From Paenibacillus tundrae (GTDB taxonomy: Bacteria > Bacillota > Bacilli > Paenibacillales > Paenibacillaceae): a DNA stretch of 64,000 nt. Shown piece by piece: positions 27,465 through 38,100 of this stretch. The first letter of the stretch is position 1; every line of letters starts with the position of its first letter. Location: the NCBI RefSeq assembly GCF_036884255.1, contig NZ_CP145605.1, positions 806,001 to 870,000 on the forward strand, given 5' to 3'. The notes below the pieces were generated by a model that was not told the origin of the DNA, did not search any database, and saw only the letters and a program-made list of their open reading frames with translations. The translations under genes and the position numbers were made by a program.

Positions 27465-28078
27465 CCAATACAATGAAACATATTTACAAAGCAGGCTCAC
27501 AGCCTGATGCACCTACATTGCTCTTGCTTCACGGCACAGGAGGCACGGAAAATGATCTAGTCGGCCTGGCTGAGATGATTGCACCTGGAGCTGGTATTCT
27601 GGGGGTACGTGGAAATGTATCTGAAAACGGTATGCCTCGCTTCTTCCGTCGTTTAGCCGAAGGTGTATTTGATGAACCAGATCTGATCGCACGGACAGCA
27701 GAACTTGGCGCGTTCATTGATGCAGCAGCTGTAGAATATGGCTTTGACCGCTCGAATGTCATTGCCCTTGGTTACTCCAATGGAGCCAATATTGCTGCAA
27801 GCCTAATCTTCCATCAGGCGGATGTGTTCAAAGGAGCCATTCTGCATCATCCTATGGTACCACTGCGTGGACTTGAGCTGCCTGATCTGAAAGGCTTGCC
27901 TGTATACATTGGAGCAGGAGAGAATGATCCTATCGTGCCTAAAAGGGAAACCGAAGAGCTGGCGAGCTTGCTAAGCGAAGCTGGAGCAACAGTCCACATG
28001 CACTGGGAGCGTCAGGGACATCAGCTTACACGTACCGAGGCAGAAGCTGCAGCAGCATGGTTTGCGTCTCAGGTATGA
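27461..28078 (+). CDS. mhqD: Phospholipase/carboxylesterase (MhqD-like)
   Basis: This 205-residue alpha/beta hydrolase has the oxyanion segment LLLLHGTGGTENDL and the nucleophile Ser in ALGYSNGANIAASL. Asp in GENDPIVP and His in ERQGHQLT complete the triad. It is a small cytoplasmic enzyme of the carboxylesterase 2 family. Its ATG overlaps the stop of the dioxygenase gene (ATGA) and follows AAAGGAG at 27443-27449. This coupling and the partner suggest a role in quinone detoxification, as for Bacillus MhqD. A terminator follows. Confidence 0.82.
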   Translation: MTNTMKHIYKAGSQPDAPTLLLLHGTGGTENDLVGLAEMIAPGAGILGVRGNVSENGMPRFFRRLAEGVFDEPDLIARTAELGAFIDAAAVEYGFDRSNVIALGYSNGANIAASLIFHQADVFKGAILHHPMVPLRGLELPDLKGLPVYIGAGENDPIVPKRETEELASLLSEAGATVHMHWERQGHQLTRTEAEAAAAWFASQV

Positions 28079-28148
28079 GGCTTTATTAGTATCGGTAATA
28101 TCAGTATTTTCGGTAGTAGGAACTAATGCTCAGAGAGAGCGTTGATTA

Positions 28149-28188
28149 GACAGCTTGATCTTTAGAGATCAGGCTGTTTTTCTTTTTT
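28149..28188 (+). terminator. Terminator after the mhqD-like gene
   Basis: ACAGCTTGATCTTTAGAGATCAGGCTGT folds into a stem with one T-G mismatch pair and is followed by TTTTCTTTTTT. Confidence 0.8.
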
Positions 28189-28214
28189 GTACAAAAGAAT
28201 AGGGATAACCGTTA

Positions 28215-28228
28215 TGTAAACGTTGCGA
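28215..28228 (+). promoter_or_regulatory. Weak cre-like site upstream of the GH3 gene
   Basis: TGTAAACGTTGCGA agrees with the cre consensus TGWAANCGNTNWCA at 12 of 14 positions. It lies 82 bases upstream of the beta-glucosidase start, where carbon catabolite control would be reasonable. It is a weak prediction. Confidence 0.3.
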
Positions 28229-28309
28229 ATGGGGTAAACATTTGAAAGTGCATTACGAAAGGATGTATCCTTTATCTTATATAACAGATCATGAACTGGA
28301 GGGGTTATT

Positions 28310-30601
28310 ATGGAACGAAACATCAAAGAATTGGTACAGCGGATGACTTTGGAAGAAAAAGCGGGCATGTGCTCAGGTCTCGATTTCTGGCATCTGAAAG
28401 GGGTGGAGCGTCTCGGTATCCCATCCATCATGGTAACGGACGGGCCCCATGGATTACGTAAGCAGGATTCCAGTGCTGATCATCTGGGACTGACAGCAAG
28501 TGTGCCTGCAACGTGTTTCCCATCCGCCGCAGGACTGGCAAGTTCATGGGACACCGAGTTAGCGCGTCAGGTCGGCGTTGCTCTAGGGGAGGAATGTCAG
28601 GCGGAGGACGTTGCCGTACTGCTTGGGCCAGGTGTTAACATTAAACGTTCACCACTAGGTGGGCGTAACTTTGAATATTTTTCCGAAGATCCCTTGTTGT
28701 CCACACGTATGGCCGCGGGTCATATTAAGGGAGTACAGAGTCAGGGTGTAGGCACGTCATTGAAACATTTTGCTGTGAACAATCAGGAAGAGCGACGCAT
28801 GTCGATTGATGCCATTGTAGATGAACGAACGTTGCGTGAGATTTATCTTGCGAGCTTCGAGGGTGCAGTGAAGGATGCTCAGCCGTGGACGGTAATGAAC
28901 TCCTATAACAAGGTCAATGGAACCTATGCGGGTGAGAATGAGTGGCTGCTTACGGATATTCTCAAAGACGAATGGGGTCATGAAGGCATTGTTGTGTCAG
29001 ACTGGGGTGCTGTGAACGAACGTGCGGATGCTCTGGCGGCAGGAATGGAACTGGAGATGCCGGCAAGCGGCGGAATTGGTGAACGTAAGGTCATTGATGC
29101 TGTAGAGAACGGTGAACTGTCTCTGGAGAAGCTGGATCGGGCAGTGGAGCGATTGCTTGAACTGATCTTCAAAGCGGTGGATCATAAGAAGGAAAATGCA
29201 ACATATGACAAAGAGGAGCATCATCAGCTTGCGCGGAAGGTCGCTTCGGAGAGTATGGTTTTGCTGAAAAATGAGGAGGGCATCTTACCACTACAACGCG
29301 AAGGTTCTGTTGCACTTATCGGTGCCTTTGCACGTAAACCACGCTTCCAGGGAGGTGGCAGCTCTCATATTAATCCAACCCAAGTGGATGATATTGTGGA
29401 TGAGATGACGCGTGTGGCGGGTGAAGAGGTGAAGCTCACCTACGCACCAGGGTACCGAATTGAAGCAGATGATGTAGATGAGTCATTGATGGCTGATGCG
29501 ATTCAGACGGCTCAGGCGGCGGACACGGCAATTGTGTTCGTAGGACTGCCAGACCGCTATGAATCAGAAGGGTATGATCGTTCGCATCTGCGCTTGCCAG
29601 ACAATCATATCCGTCTCATTGAAGAGGTAGCTAAGGTACAACCACGTGTCATCGTCGTCCTAAGTAACGGGTCACCTGTGGAAATGCCATGGTTGCCGAA
29701 GGTACAAGCTGTGCTTGAAGCATATTTAGGTGGTCAAGCTGTCGGTGGTGCAATTGCTGTTCTATTATACGGTGAGGTAAATCCATCGGGTAAACTGGCA
29801 GAGACATTCCCTGCGCAGCTTAGTCATAATCCATCTTATCTTAATTTCCCGGGTGAAGGTGATCGGGTTGAATACCGTGAAGGAATTTTTGTAGGATATC
29901 GATATTATGACACCAAGCAGATTGATCCCTTGTTCCCATTTGGATACGGTCTGAGTTATACGACGTTTGAATATGCTGATCTCACCGTGAATCGGACGAA
30001 ACTGACGGATCAGGATGAGGTACAGGTAAGTGTTCGTGTAACCAACACAGGGGACAGAGCCGGTAAAGAAATCGTACAGCTCTATATCCGTGATGTAGAG
30101 AGCACTGTTATTCGTCCAGCCAAGGAGTTAAAGGCATTCGCCAAAATTCAGCTGGAGCCAGGTGAATCGAAGGTGATTGGCTTCACCTTGGATAAGCGCT
30201 CGTTCGCTTATTATAATGTGGACATGCAGGATTGGCATGTAGAGACGGGAGAGTTCGAGATTCAGGTGGGAAGTTCTTCACGGGACATTCATTTACACAC
30301 ACGAGTGACCGTAGAATCGACGGCGACCTTTATCCCGACGTATACACGTAATAGTACACTTGGCGATATTCAGCGCGATCCTGCCAATAAGAAGCTACTG
30401 GAGCAGGCATTGAAGCAATTCCAGGAAGCAAGCGGCTTTGGCGGTGACGATGCTGGAGACCATGCAGATATGATGGATGCCATGATGAAATATATGCCGC
30501 TACGTGCTCTCGTTGCCTTTAGTGGCGGGGCTATGAGCGAAGAAGACATGAACGAGTTGTTGGAGAAACTGAACAACAAGGATCACGGCATTCGAGCATA
30601 A
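28310..30601 (+). CDS. Glycoside hydrolase family 3 beta-glucosidase-type enzyme
   Basis: This 763-residue GH3 enzyme hydrolyses terminal beta-linked sugars from oligosaccharides. The N-terminal barrel shows [28 protein letters not shown] and [12 protein letters not shown]. The nucleophile is predicted as Asp231 in [14 protein letters not shown]. The second domain follows from about residue 320, and a fibronectin-type-III-like domain lies at about 560-640 ([20 protein letters not shown]). No signal peptide is present, so it acts in the cytoplasm on imported oligosaccharides. A short C-terminal tail ends [18 protein letters not shown]. The ATG follows CTGGAGGGGTTATT. No transporter is adjacent, so the exact substrate is uncertain. 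Confidence 0.9.
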   Translation: MERNIKELVQRMTLEEKAGMCSGLDFWHLKGVERLGIPSIMVTDGPHGLRKQDSSADHLGLTASVPATCFPSAAGLASSWDTELARQVGVALGEECQAEDVAVLLGPGVNIKRSPLGGRNFEYFSEDPLLSTRMAAGHIKGVQSQGVGTSLKHFAVNNQEERRMSIDAIVDERTLREIYLASFEGAVKDAQPWTVMNSYNKVNGTYAGENEWLLTDILKDEWGHEGIVVSDWGAVNERADALAAGMELEMPASGGIGERKVIDAVENGELSLEKLDRAVERLLELIFKAVDHKKENATYDKEEHHQLARKVASESMVLLKNEEGILPLQREGSVALIGAFARKPRFQGGGSSHINPTQVDDIVDEMTRVAGEEVKLTYAPGYRIEADDVDESLMADAIQTAQAADTAIVFVGLPDRYESEGYDRSHLRLPDNHIRLIEEVAKVQPRVIVVLSNGSPVEMPWLPKVQAVLEAYLGGQAVGGAIAVLLYGEVNPSGKLAETFPAQLSHNPSYLNFPGEGDRVEYREGIFVGYRYYDTKQIDPLFPFGYGLSYTTFEYADLTVNRTKLTDQDEVQVSVRVTNTGDRAGKEIVQLYIRDVESTVIRPAKELKAFAKIQLEPGESKVIGFTLDKRSFAYYNVDMQDWHVETGEFEIQVGSSSRDIHLHTRVTVESTATFIPTYTRNSTLGDIQRDPANKKLLEQALKQFQEASGFGGDDAGDHADMMDAMMKYMPLRALVAFSGGAMSEEDMNELLEKLNNKDHGIRA

Positions 30602-30654
30602 TCGTTGTTGTGACAGCATGATATCCACGGATGAGTGGATGTATCATAAGGTTG

Positions 30655-30692
30655 AACCCGATCCGATGATGGATCGGGTTTTCTTTCTTTTT
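30655..30692 (+). terminator. Terminator after the GH3 gene
   Basis: AACCCGATCC pairs perfectly with GGATCGGGTT around GATGAT and is followed by TTCTTTCTTTTT. Confidence 0.85.
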
Positions 30693-30776
30693 AAAGCAGT
30701 GAGCTGGATAATTTAGAAAAGAGAATGGTGAGCTGTGCTATGCTTGTCGTAAAGTGAAGAATATTTTATAATCAAC

Positions 30777-30791
30777 TGATAATCATTTTCA
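30777..30791 (+). promoter_or_regulatory. Fur-box-like operator upstream of an alpha/beta hydrolase
   Basis: TGATAATCATTTTCA matches the Bacillus 7-1-7 Fur box TGATAATNATTATCA at 14 of 15 positions. It lies 48 bases upstream of the hydrolase start, in an operator position. Confidence 0.55.
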
Positions 30792-30838
30792 ATTAGATTC
30801 AGTTCAGGATAACTATACAGATAAACGGGAGGGGAAAT

Positions 30839-31729
30839 ATGGATCATCGTCCTAGCTTACATACATTTGGTTCAAGTGCATATATTCAGGCCCGTGATGG
30901 TCGCAAGCTACATTATATGTCCAAAGGAGCAGGCGAACTGACCGTGGTATTTGAATCCGGTATGGGGCTCTCGAGATCTACCTGGGGCTTGGTTGCACCA
31001 GCTATTGCTGAGCACGCACGAACAGTCGTATATGATAGAGCAGGGGCGGGACGAAGTGAAGTAGATTCTGCTCCGCGCAGTCTGAAACGAATGGCAGAAG
31101 ATCTGGGGGATTTGTTATCTGCACTGGGGCCAGGGCCGTTCATTCTTGTTGGGCATAGCTGGGGTGGGCCAATTGTGCGAACTGCTGCAGCTGCGAATAT
31201 ATCCCAACTACGTGGAATTGTACTGGTGGATCCATCAGATGAGCATTGCGAGTTGTATTTCTCCAGCCTAGCTAAAAAAAGCTTTGCCTTGAATGGCTTT
31301 CTTATTCCAATTATGGCACATACGGGCTTATATCGCTTGCTCGGAAGTAAGGCTGGAAAGGTTCAGCCTGATGATGTTGTAGCAGATCATCTCCAAGAAG
31401 ATTTCACTGTACAGGCAGCAAAAACGATGCTTGCCGAAGGCAAAACGTTTCTGGATGATATGACCGCACTATTGTCAAAACCACCCGTTCTAGGTGATCT
31501 GGAGGTCAGCGTGATCTCAGGTACGAAGCCAAGCAAGGGTGAAGGGAAGATTAGACCTGCTCTCATTGCGGCGCATCGTCAGACTGTGAGTAAGCTATCC
31601 AATGCGAGATGGATTGGCGCAGATCAGTCCGGTCATACGGTTATGTATACAGATCCACAGGTCATTATTGATGAAATTGTACGAATGATAAATAATGCGA
31701 GCTCAGGCGCAACAATAGAGCAAAAGTGA
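30839..31729 (+). CDS. Alpha/beta fold hydrolase
   Basis: This 296-residue protein has the alpha/beta hydrolase core. The oxyanion region is VVFESGMGLSRSTW, the acid-rich turn is VYDRAGAGRSE, and the nucleophile Ser lies in ILVGHSWGGPIVRT. The conserved His is probably in GADQSGHTVMYTDP. No signal peptide is seen. The substrate is unknown. The ATG follows CGGGAGGGGAAAT. A Fur-like box upstream suggests iron control, for example of siderophore ester processing, but the motif is the only evidence. ilvA follows closely. Confidence 0.8.
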   Translation: MDHRPSLHTFGSSAYIQARDGRKLHYMSKGAGELTVVFESGMGLSRSTWGLVAPAIAEHARTVVYDRAGAGRSEVDSAPRSLKRMAEDLGDLLSALGPGPFILVGHSWGGPIVRTAAAANISQLRGIVLVDPSDEHCELYFSSLAKKSFALNGFLIPIMAHTGLYRLLGSKAGKVQPDDVVADHLQEDFTVQAAKTMLAEGKTFLDDMTALLSKPPVLGDLEVSVISGTKPSKGEGKIRPALIAAHRQTVSKLSNARWIGADQSGHTVMYTDPQVIIDEIVRMINNASSGATIEQK

Positions 31730-31796
31730 TACAATAATAAAAAAAGAGAGCAGTGCAAGAGCATTGCAGCCAATATAAGTGGAGTGTGGAGATCAG

Positions 31797-33083
31797 ATGA
31801 AACCAGTGGAACCAACGGGTACCGTGAGTCCCGGATATGTCGGTGTAGGCATGGAAGATATCGTACGCGCACATCATGTGCTGCGTGAAGTCATTGTACG
31901 GACACCTCTACAGCGGGATGCTGTATTGTCGGCCAAATATAATTGTAATGTGTATTTAAAAAGGGAAGACCTTCAAGTCGTGCGTTCCTTCAAAATTCGG
32001 GGCGCTTATAACATGATTCGTAGCCTTACTCCGGCAGAGATGGAGAAAGGTATTGTCTGTGCAAGTGCGGGGAACCATGCGCAAGGTGTGGCTTTCTCAT
32101 GTAATGCACTTGGAATCCACGGCAAAATCTTCATGCCGAGCACGACGCCGAACCAAAAGGTAAAGCAGGTACGTCGCTTCGGAGGCAGCAATGTTGAGGT
32201 AGTCCTGATTGGAGACACGTATGACGATGCATATGCTGAAGCGATGCGTGCATGTGATGAACATGGCATGACGTTCATTCATCCGTTCGACCAGCCGAAG
32301 ATTATTGCAGGCAACGGTACAGTGGCGATGGAGATTATGGAGAGCCTCGATGAAAATGCCGATTATGTATTCGTTACGATTGGCGGAGGCGGCTTGGCTG
32401 CTGGCGTAGGAACGTATATGAAGACAGTAAGTCCAGAAACGCGCATTATCGGTGTTGAACCTCTTGGTGCTGCATCGATGAGTGAAGCAATGTTCCGCAA
32501 ACAAGTGGTTACACTGGATGATATTGATAAATTTGTGGATGGTGCAGCCGTTAAACGGGTCGGTGATCTCACCTACAATATCTGTAGTGGAACGCTCGAT
32601 GATATTGTGAAAGTCCCGGAAGGTAAGGCTTGTACAACCATCCTTGAGCTATACAATGAAAATGCGATTGTTGTTGAGCCTGCCGGCTCACTGGCGGTTG
32701 CTGCACTGGATCAGTACCGTGAGCAGATCGCAGGAAAGACTGTAGTATGTGTCATTAGCGGCGGCAATAACGATATTGACCGGATGCAGGAGATCAAAGA
32801 GCGTTCCCTGATCTATGAAGGGTTGAAGTATTACTTCATGGTTAATTTCCCGCAACGTGCAGGAGCTCTGCGTGAATTCTTGGAAGAAGTTCTTGGTCCG
32901 GATGATGATATCACGCGGTTTGAATATACGAAGAAGCATGACAAAGAAAATGGACCAGCACTGGTGGGAATCGAACTGTTACACAAGGAAGATTACCAAC
33001 CGTTAATTGAACGCATGAACCGTAAAGGCATTGCTTATACGGAACTAAACAAAAATCTTAATCTGTTCAACATGTTAATCTGA
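31797..33083 (+). CDS. ilvA: Threonine ammonia-lyase (threonine dehydratase)
   Basis: IlvA deaminates threonine to 2-oxobutanoate, the first step to isoleucine, using pyridoxal phosphate. The 428-residue protein carries the PLP lysine at Lys66 in VVRSFKIRGAYN. The phosphate-binding Gly loop is VFVTIGGGGLAAGVG. A single ACT-like regulatory domain lies at about 330-428 (YYFMVNFPQRAGALREFLEEVL), the short-type enzyme of Bacillus. The ATG at 31797 follows TGTGGAGATCAG; the frame is open six codons further up from a GTG. It overlaps the next gene by one base. Confidence 0.92.
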   Translation: MKPVEPTGTVSPGYVGVGMEDIVRAHHVLREVIVRTPLQRDAVLSAKYNCNVYLKREDLQVVRSFKIRGAYNMIRSLTPAEMEKGIVCASAGNHAQGVAFSCNALGIHGKIFMPSTTPNQKVKQVRRFGGSNVEVVLIGDTYDDAYAEAMRACDEHGMTFIHPFDQPKIIAGNGTVAMEIMESLDENADYVFVTIGGGGLAAGVGTYMKTVSPETRIIGVEPLGAASMSEAMFRKQVVTLDDIDKFVDGAAVKRVGDLTYNICSGTLDDIVKVPEGKACTTILELYNENAIVVEPAGSLAVAALDQYREQIAGKTVVCVISGGNNDIDRMQEIKERSLIYEGLKYYFMVNFPQRAGALREFLEEVLGPDDDITRFEYTKKHDKENGPALVGIELLHKEDYQPLIERMNRKGIAYTELNKNLNLFNMLI

Positions 33084-33688
33084 TGAATGATTCCAATCTG
33101 TCGATCAATGCTGGTTCTGAAGAGGCGCGTTCCCTGATTCGACCAGCACGTAAAGAGGATGTAGATCAGGTCATTCCGTTACTGTACCAAGCTATAGGTG
33201 ATATTGCTTATGCCTTGGCGGGTGAAGGTGAGCATGAAGAAGCGATGCGTATTTTGCGGCAGTTCTTCGTGCAAGAGGATAATCGGATCAGCTATCGTAA
33301 TGTGACGGTCATGGAGCAAAATGAAGTTGTGGCAGGGATTCTAGTGGCCTATGACGGAAGCGAAGCAGACCTACTGGATGAGCCAATTCGGAATCGACCT
33401 GGGCGTAGCCAGGATGAGAAGTATGCTCTAGTCAAAGAAACACGTCCGGGAGAATACTATCTGGATACGTTGTCCGTAAGTGAAGCCTATCAAGGTCAGG
33501 GAATCGGGCGAGCGCTGATGGCTGCTTTTGAAGAGAAGGGGCGCACTCTCGGGCACAAGCAAGTCTCCCTAATTGTTGAGCGAGATAATGGTCGTGCCTT
33601 GATGCTGTACGAACGACAGGGCTACGTCAAGGATGATCTGCTTGTCATTGCAGGTCATGAGTACAGCCATATGGTTAAGCCGGTTTAG
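33083..33688 (+). CDS. GNAT family N-acetyltransferase
   Basis: This 201-residue protein has the GNAT acetyl-CoA motif. LDTLSVSEAYQGQGIGRALM contains the Q/R-x-x-G-x-G/A loop, followed by NGRALMLYERQGYVKDD. The N-terminus SLIRPARKEDVDQVIPLLYQAI is typical. The acceptor is unknown. The start ATG shares its first base with the ilvA stop, so it is probably co-transcribed and coupled with ilvA. A terminator follows. Confidence 0.88.
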   Translation: MNDSNLSINAGSEEARSLIRPARKEDVDQVIPLLYQAIGDIAYALAGEGEHEEAMRILRQFFVQEDNRISYRNVTVMEQNEVVAGILVAYDGSEADLLDEPIRNRPGRSQDEKYALVKETRPGEYYLDTLSVSEAYQGQGIGRALMAAFEEKGRTLGHKQVSLIVERDNGRALMLYERQGYVKDDLLVIAGHEYSHMVKPV

Positions 33689-33787
33689 TAGTCAGGCGAA
33701 TGGAAGAGCGAATTATTATACTCTAGTTAAACCGAATTAACCGTAATTAAAATTGAATTAAAAACTTTAAATTAAAACCAAAATCAA

Positions 33788-33822
33788 AACCGCGAAGGTC
33801 AAAGCCTGTCGCGGTTTTTTTG
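33788..33822 (+). terminator. Terminator after the ilvA-GNAT unit
   Basis: AACCGCGA pairs with TCGCGGTT and is followed by TTTTT and TGTG. It lies between the plus-strand ilvA unit and the convergent secreted-protein gene. Confidence 0.8.
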
Positions 33823-33849
33823 TGTACATTTAAGCTGAACGGAGCAAGT

Positions 33850-34818
33850 TTAGCGAATAGAGTCGTCTGTTAGCGGCACATTCATGTCCAGCCAAGCTTC
33901 AACGGCCGTCGTTTTCTCGTATTTGGCTTCACGTACCACATCCATGAAGGAGGCAAGCTTATCTAAAAAAGGGCTATCTGTGGTCGCCAGTCGCTGGATG
34001 ACAGCTGTGTAACCTTTCTGCGCATTAGGTACCATTTTATTCGTCTCGTAATCAAATAACGGCGTGTTATTCAGACCATAGAAGGTATACATCGTGTAGC
34101 TATCCAACAGGTTCTGCACTTGCTTCACCCGATTCGATGTTGGATAGAGCTCTAGAAATAGCTCTTGATTACGAGCCCGTAGCAGTACTTCCTGATACCC
34201 GATAAGTAGTCCACCGTCTTCTGCTGGGATTTTCTTAGTTTCGGCCGCCATTATATTAATATAGCTCGAAATGTCAGGCTTCACGTTGGCATTATATTTC
34301 TGGAAGGAGGAGTAGTTCATGATGGGGTACAGAGAACCCTCAATCATAACGAGTTTGTAACCGCTATCGCGTGCTTCTTTTAACAAACTCTGTAGACTGG
34401 TATCCTGAGTGCGCCCCATTAAACTCGTAAAAGTATCGTTCCATTGATAAATCTTCATCATCTTGTCCTGCACATTCGGAACGAGCATGCGGTCTGTCAT
34501 CGTCGTTAATGACTTCAACCGAGCGTTCTCTAATTGCAATACCATCAAGGTTAGATGATGAGACGTTACTTGTGTAATACGGTTCGTTAGATAGGCATCT
34601 GCAGCGATTAAGCCGTTTTTTTGCTTGAGTTTGGATTGAAATGTTGTATAAATTGCCTTGGAACTATTAGTCGTTACTTTGGCCTCGGTCTGAGTTGAAG
34701 CGGCGGCAGCGACTCCTGCTGTGCCTGCCATTCCGGATTGAATCAACAGTGCAAGAGCTGTTGCTGTCATGATGAAACGCAATCCGTTACGTTTGGCAGA
34801 TGGGTACGAAGGTGTCAT
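33850..34818 (-). CDS. Secreted protein of unknown function
   Basis: This 322-residue protein has an N-terminal export signal: basic SAKRNGLRF, hydrophobic IMTATALALLIQSGMAG, then AAAAST as a likely cleavage region near residue 40. The mature part is helical in appearance, with no Cys and no motif I recognise (for example VTSHHLTLMVLQLENARLK and GLLIGYQEVLLRARNQEL). It is divergent from the large repeat protein at 35147 and is a single gene. The call is limited to export. Confidence 0.65.
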   Translation of the reverse strand: MTPSYPSAKRNGLRFIMTATALALLIQSGMAGTAGVAAAASTQTEAKVTTNSSKAIYTTFQSKLKQKNGLIAADAYLTNRITQVTSHHLTLMVLQLENARLKSLTTMTDRMLVPNVQDKMMKIYQWNDTFTSLMGRTQDTSLQSLLKEARDSGYKLVMIEGSLYPIMNYSSFQKYNANVKPDISSYINIMAAETKKIPAEDGGLLIGYQEVLLRARNQELFLELYPTSNRVKQVQNLLDSYTMYTFYGLNNTPLFDYETNKMVPNAQKGYTAVIQRLATTDSPFLDKLASFMDVVREAKYEKTTAVEAWLDMNVPLTDDSIR

Positions 34819-35146
34819 ATGTGTAAACCTCCCGTAGATTAAAAAAGTTTAAATAGAGCTAAATCTTATCATTCCATTTGTTCTAACAGTAAACGATTTG
34901 AATGGAGATGTTGTTTCGGAATAGTGACAAAAAGTTCTGTTATTTTTAACCTTTGAGAGGTAGAAGGTGGAAGGGAATCTCTGTAAAAATATATTTTGGA
35001 TGGGTGGAAACTTTTTCACTTGTCCAAACGTCATAGATGTACACAGGAAATTACAGGGATTAATTGTGATGAAATGAATACATTTTGCAGTTCACTAATG
35101 ATAAGAATGGGGATATTGGGATATGAGGAAAGCGGGAGGAAATCAA
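34819..35146. other. Divergent promoter region between two exported-protein genes
   Basis: This AT-rich spacer of 328 bases separates the secreted unknown gene and the large repeat protein. I see no certain promoter, operator or RNA structure, apart from the GGGAGG ribosome binding site of the right-hand gene. Confidence 0.35.
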
Positions 35147-38100
35147 GTGAAAAAGGTGATGTCAGCGTTGGCGGTATCAGCTATGTTGATGTCAGCACTA
35201 CCAACGTCGGTTATGGATGCTGCTGCACGAATTAGCATTTATATCAATGATGCAGAGATATCTTCAGCTCAGGCACCTGTAATGAAGGCTGGACGTGTAC
35301 TGGTTCCATTGAGATCGATCTTCGAAGGATTGGATGCCAAAGTACAGTATACGAACAAAACGAAAACCATTAAGGCGACGCGGGGAGACCAGGAAGTTTC
35401 ACTGACGCTGGGTTCCAAGGTTGCTTACATTAACGGAGAAGCCGTAGCGCTAGATGTACCTGCCAATACGATTAAAGGAAGCACAATGGTTCCGATTCGA
35501 TTTGTGAGCGAAGCTTTTGGAGAAAAAGTGTTCTGGAACTCCCGTATGCAGCGGGTAGATATCAAAAAGACGGTTGCACCGCCTGTAGATGACACACAAT
35601 ATTCAGCCTGGAATATTTACGGTTCTGTATCCGGAAGTAATGGAGATGGGCGCGATCTGACCGTAAGCTTCACACGCCCAACTTCGGAAAGAGCAGTATC
35701 AGCCTATCGTGTCATGCTGGTCAAAACCCGTGATGTGAATGGGTTCAACGAAACTTCGGCAACAGCCGTACCATCTGGAAACTATACATCCATAACACCG
35801 AATGGCAATAACCCTAAGTTGACACTCAACGCACAGACGCGAGATGTGAATGGAGATCTGTTGAACTCCAATGAAACCTATCGCTTGTATGTACTTACAG
35901 TGGGCAATAACAACAATAACTTCAAAAATACACTCAGCTGGTCTTCTCAAACGTTGAAATTATCCGCAGTGAAGACAGCCGTTCAATCTGTGACTAGCTT
36001 GCGTGCAGCAGACATTAGTGATTACGGCGATGGACGCGATCTGGAGATTAACTTTACGCAACCGAGCAATACGTCGAACATTACGTATTATCGTGCGTTC
36101 GTAGTGAAAGCGAAGGATGCTTCTTCATTTAACCTAGCTGCAGCGAATAAAGTGAGTAACTCCAATTCAACGATTATCTATAAAGCAAATACGCAGACGA
36201 TGAAGAGCCAGTTCAGCTCATCCACACGTGATACATCCGGAGAAATCATCAAAAATGGTACAGCCTACGTTGTCTACATTCTGTCCGTGAGCACTAATGC
36301 GGCAACAACAGACAACAAGCTGTCTGCTGCGTCTGCATCATTAACACTGGGAGTTAACGCTACAACAGCTCCTGTCATTACACAGGTTAAAGATAATTCA
36401 GACTATGGGGATGGACGCGATATTCAAGTGAGCTTCAACCGCTCATCGGATGAATCCAAAGTGTCGAGTTACCGTATCTTTGTAGTGCGTAATGCTGTAT
36501 CCAGCAGCTTTAATTTGACTACAGCAAATAACTTATCATCTAACTTCTATTATACGGTGAACAAAACAGGCAATAACATCACGACAACGCTGCCTTCTTC
36601 GATGAAGGATACGAGCGGCTATAATGTGACGAACCTGCAGGATTATCGGATCTATGTGCTGGCTGTAGGTAACAATGGTGCTGCCAATATATTGTCTTCT
36701 TCCTCAGCCGTGCTGAGATTGACGAACAACGGAAACGCAGGCGCGGTAAGTAACCTGACGGTTGCCGATGTAAGTGATTACGGGAATAGCCAGGATCTAC
36801 GTGTTTCATTTACCAAAGCTACAGACGAATCAAGAGTATCATCGTACCGCGTGTTCGTTGTTCCTTCTGGTAATGTAGGCAGCTTTACGCTGAATGCAGC
36901 GAATGCTTCATCTTACTATCAACAAGTGAACAAAACAGGAGGTAATCAGACCTTCACACTATCTTCTGGTCTAAGGGATGTCTATGGTACAACCATTAGA
37001 GAAGGTGTAAGCTATCGTGTGTTTGTTTTATCGGTAAGCAGCAGCGGGAACGCTAGCCAGAACTCATTGTCCGGTTATTCTCTACCGATCACACTTACTA
37101 AAAATACTGCCCTGACAGCACCAGCTGGTGTTCAAGCAGCGGATATTGCAGATAATGGCAATGGTAGCGATTTGCAAGTGACGTTTAATAGACCAGCAAA
37201 TGAGGCAAATATATACCAATACCGTGTATTTGTAGTTAAGTCAGGGAATGTAGGCAGCTTCAACCTTGCAGAAGCTAATCGGAATTCAAACTTTAAAATT
37301 ATAAATAAAGCTGGAGGAAGCGGTAACTACAATGTTACGCTTGATAGTAACTCAAAAGCAACGGATGGTACTACGATTGGTAACGATGTAAACTATCGAG
37401 TCTTCGTTCTCGCAATGAGCAATAATGATTCTATTGCTAATGCGTTGTCTACAGGATTTGATGTGAAGTTGGCTACGACAAGTGCTGTTGGAGCAGTCAG
37501 TGCCGTGAAAATTACATTGAAACCTCAAGAACAAGCAGTAGGTAATAGCTCCGATTTGATGGTTAGCTTTGATAAGCCAAGGGATGCAAGTGGCATCTCA
37601 AGTTATGCTTTAATGATAGTACCTTCTGAGAATGCCAGTTCATTTATACCGAATACAGCTAAAGCTGTGTTGCAAGCAAATTACTATCAAAATATATCCA
37701 AAGATGCATCAAGTACGAATGTACCGTTCTTTGCAGTTACTCCTGATGTCAATGGAAATCAGATCGTAGTTGGTAAAACATATCAAGCGTTCATTGTTTC
37801 GGTATCAGAAACCAATTCGCGTTCAATCAGTTTGTCTGAAGCCTCAAATATATTTAAAGTGGAGCCTAAGAAACAAGAACCTGTTGAAGTGAAGACTGCT
37901 ACACTGACTGCTACTGATGCAACTACAACGCAAGCAGCGAAAATTATGTTCACTCCTGCTACAGATGAAACAGGGATTTCAGAGTATAGAGTTTTTGTAG
38001 TTGAAGAAGGTAAAAGCTTTAATATTAATAAAGCTATAGAATTAAGTAATTCATCTGACCGTTCTCAAAAAGTTAATCAAGGAACAACTGCTGGAGAAAT

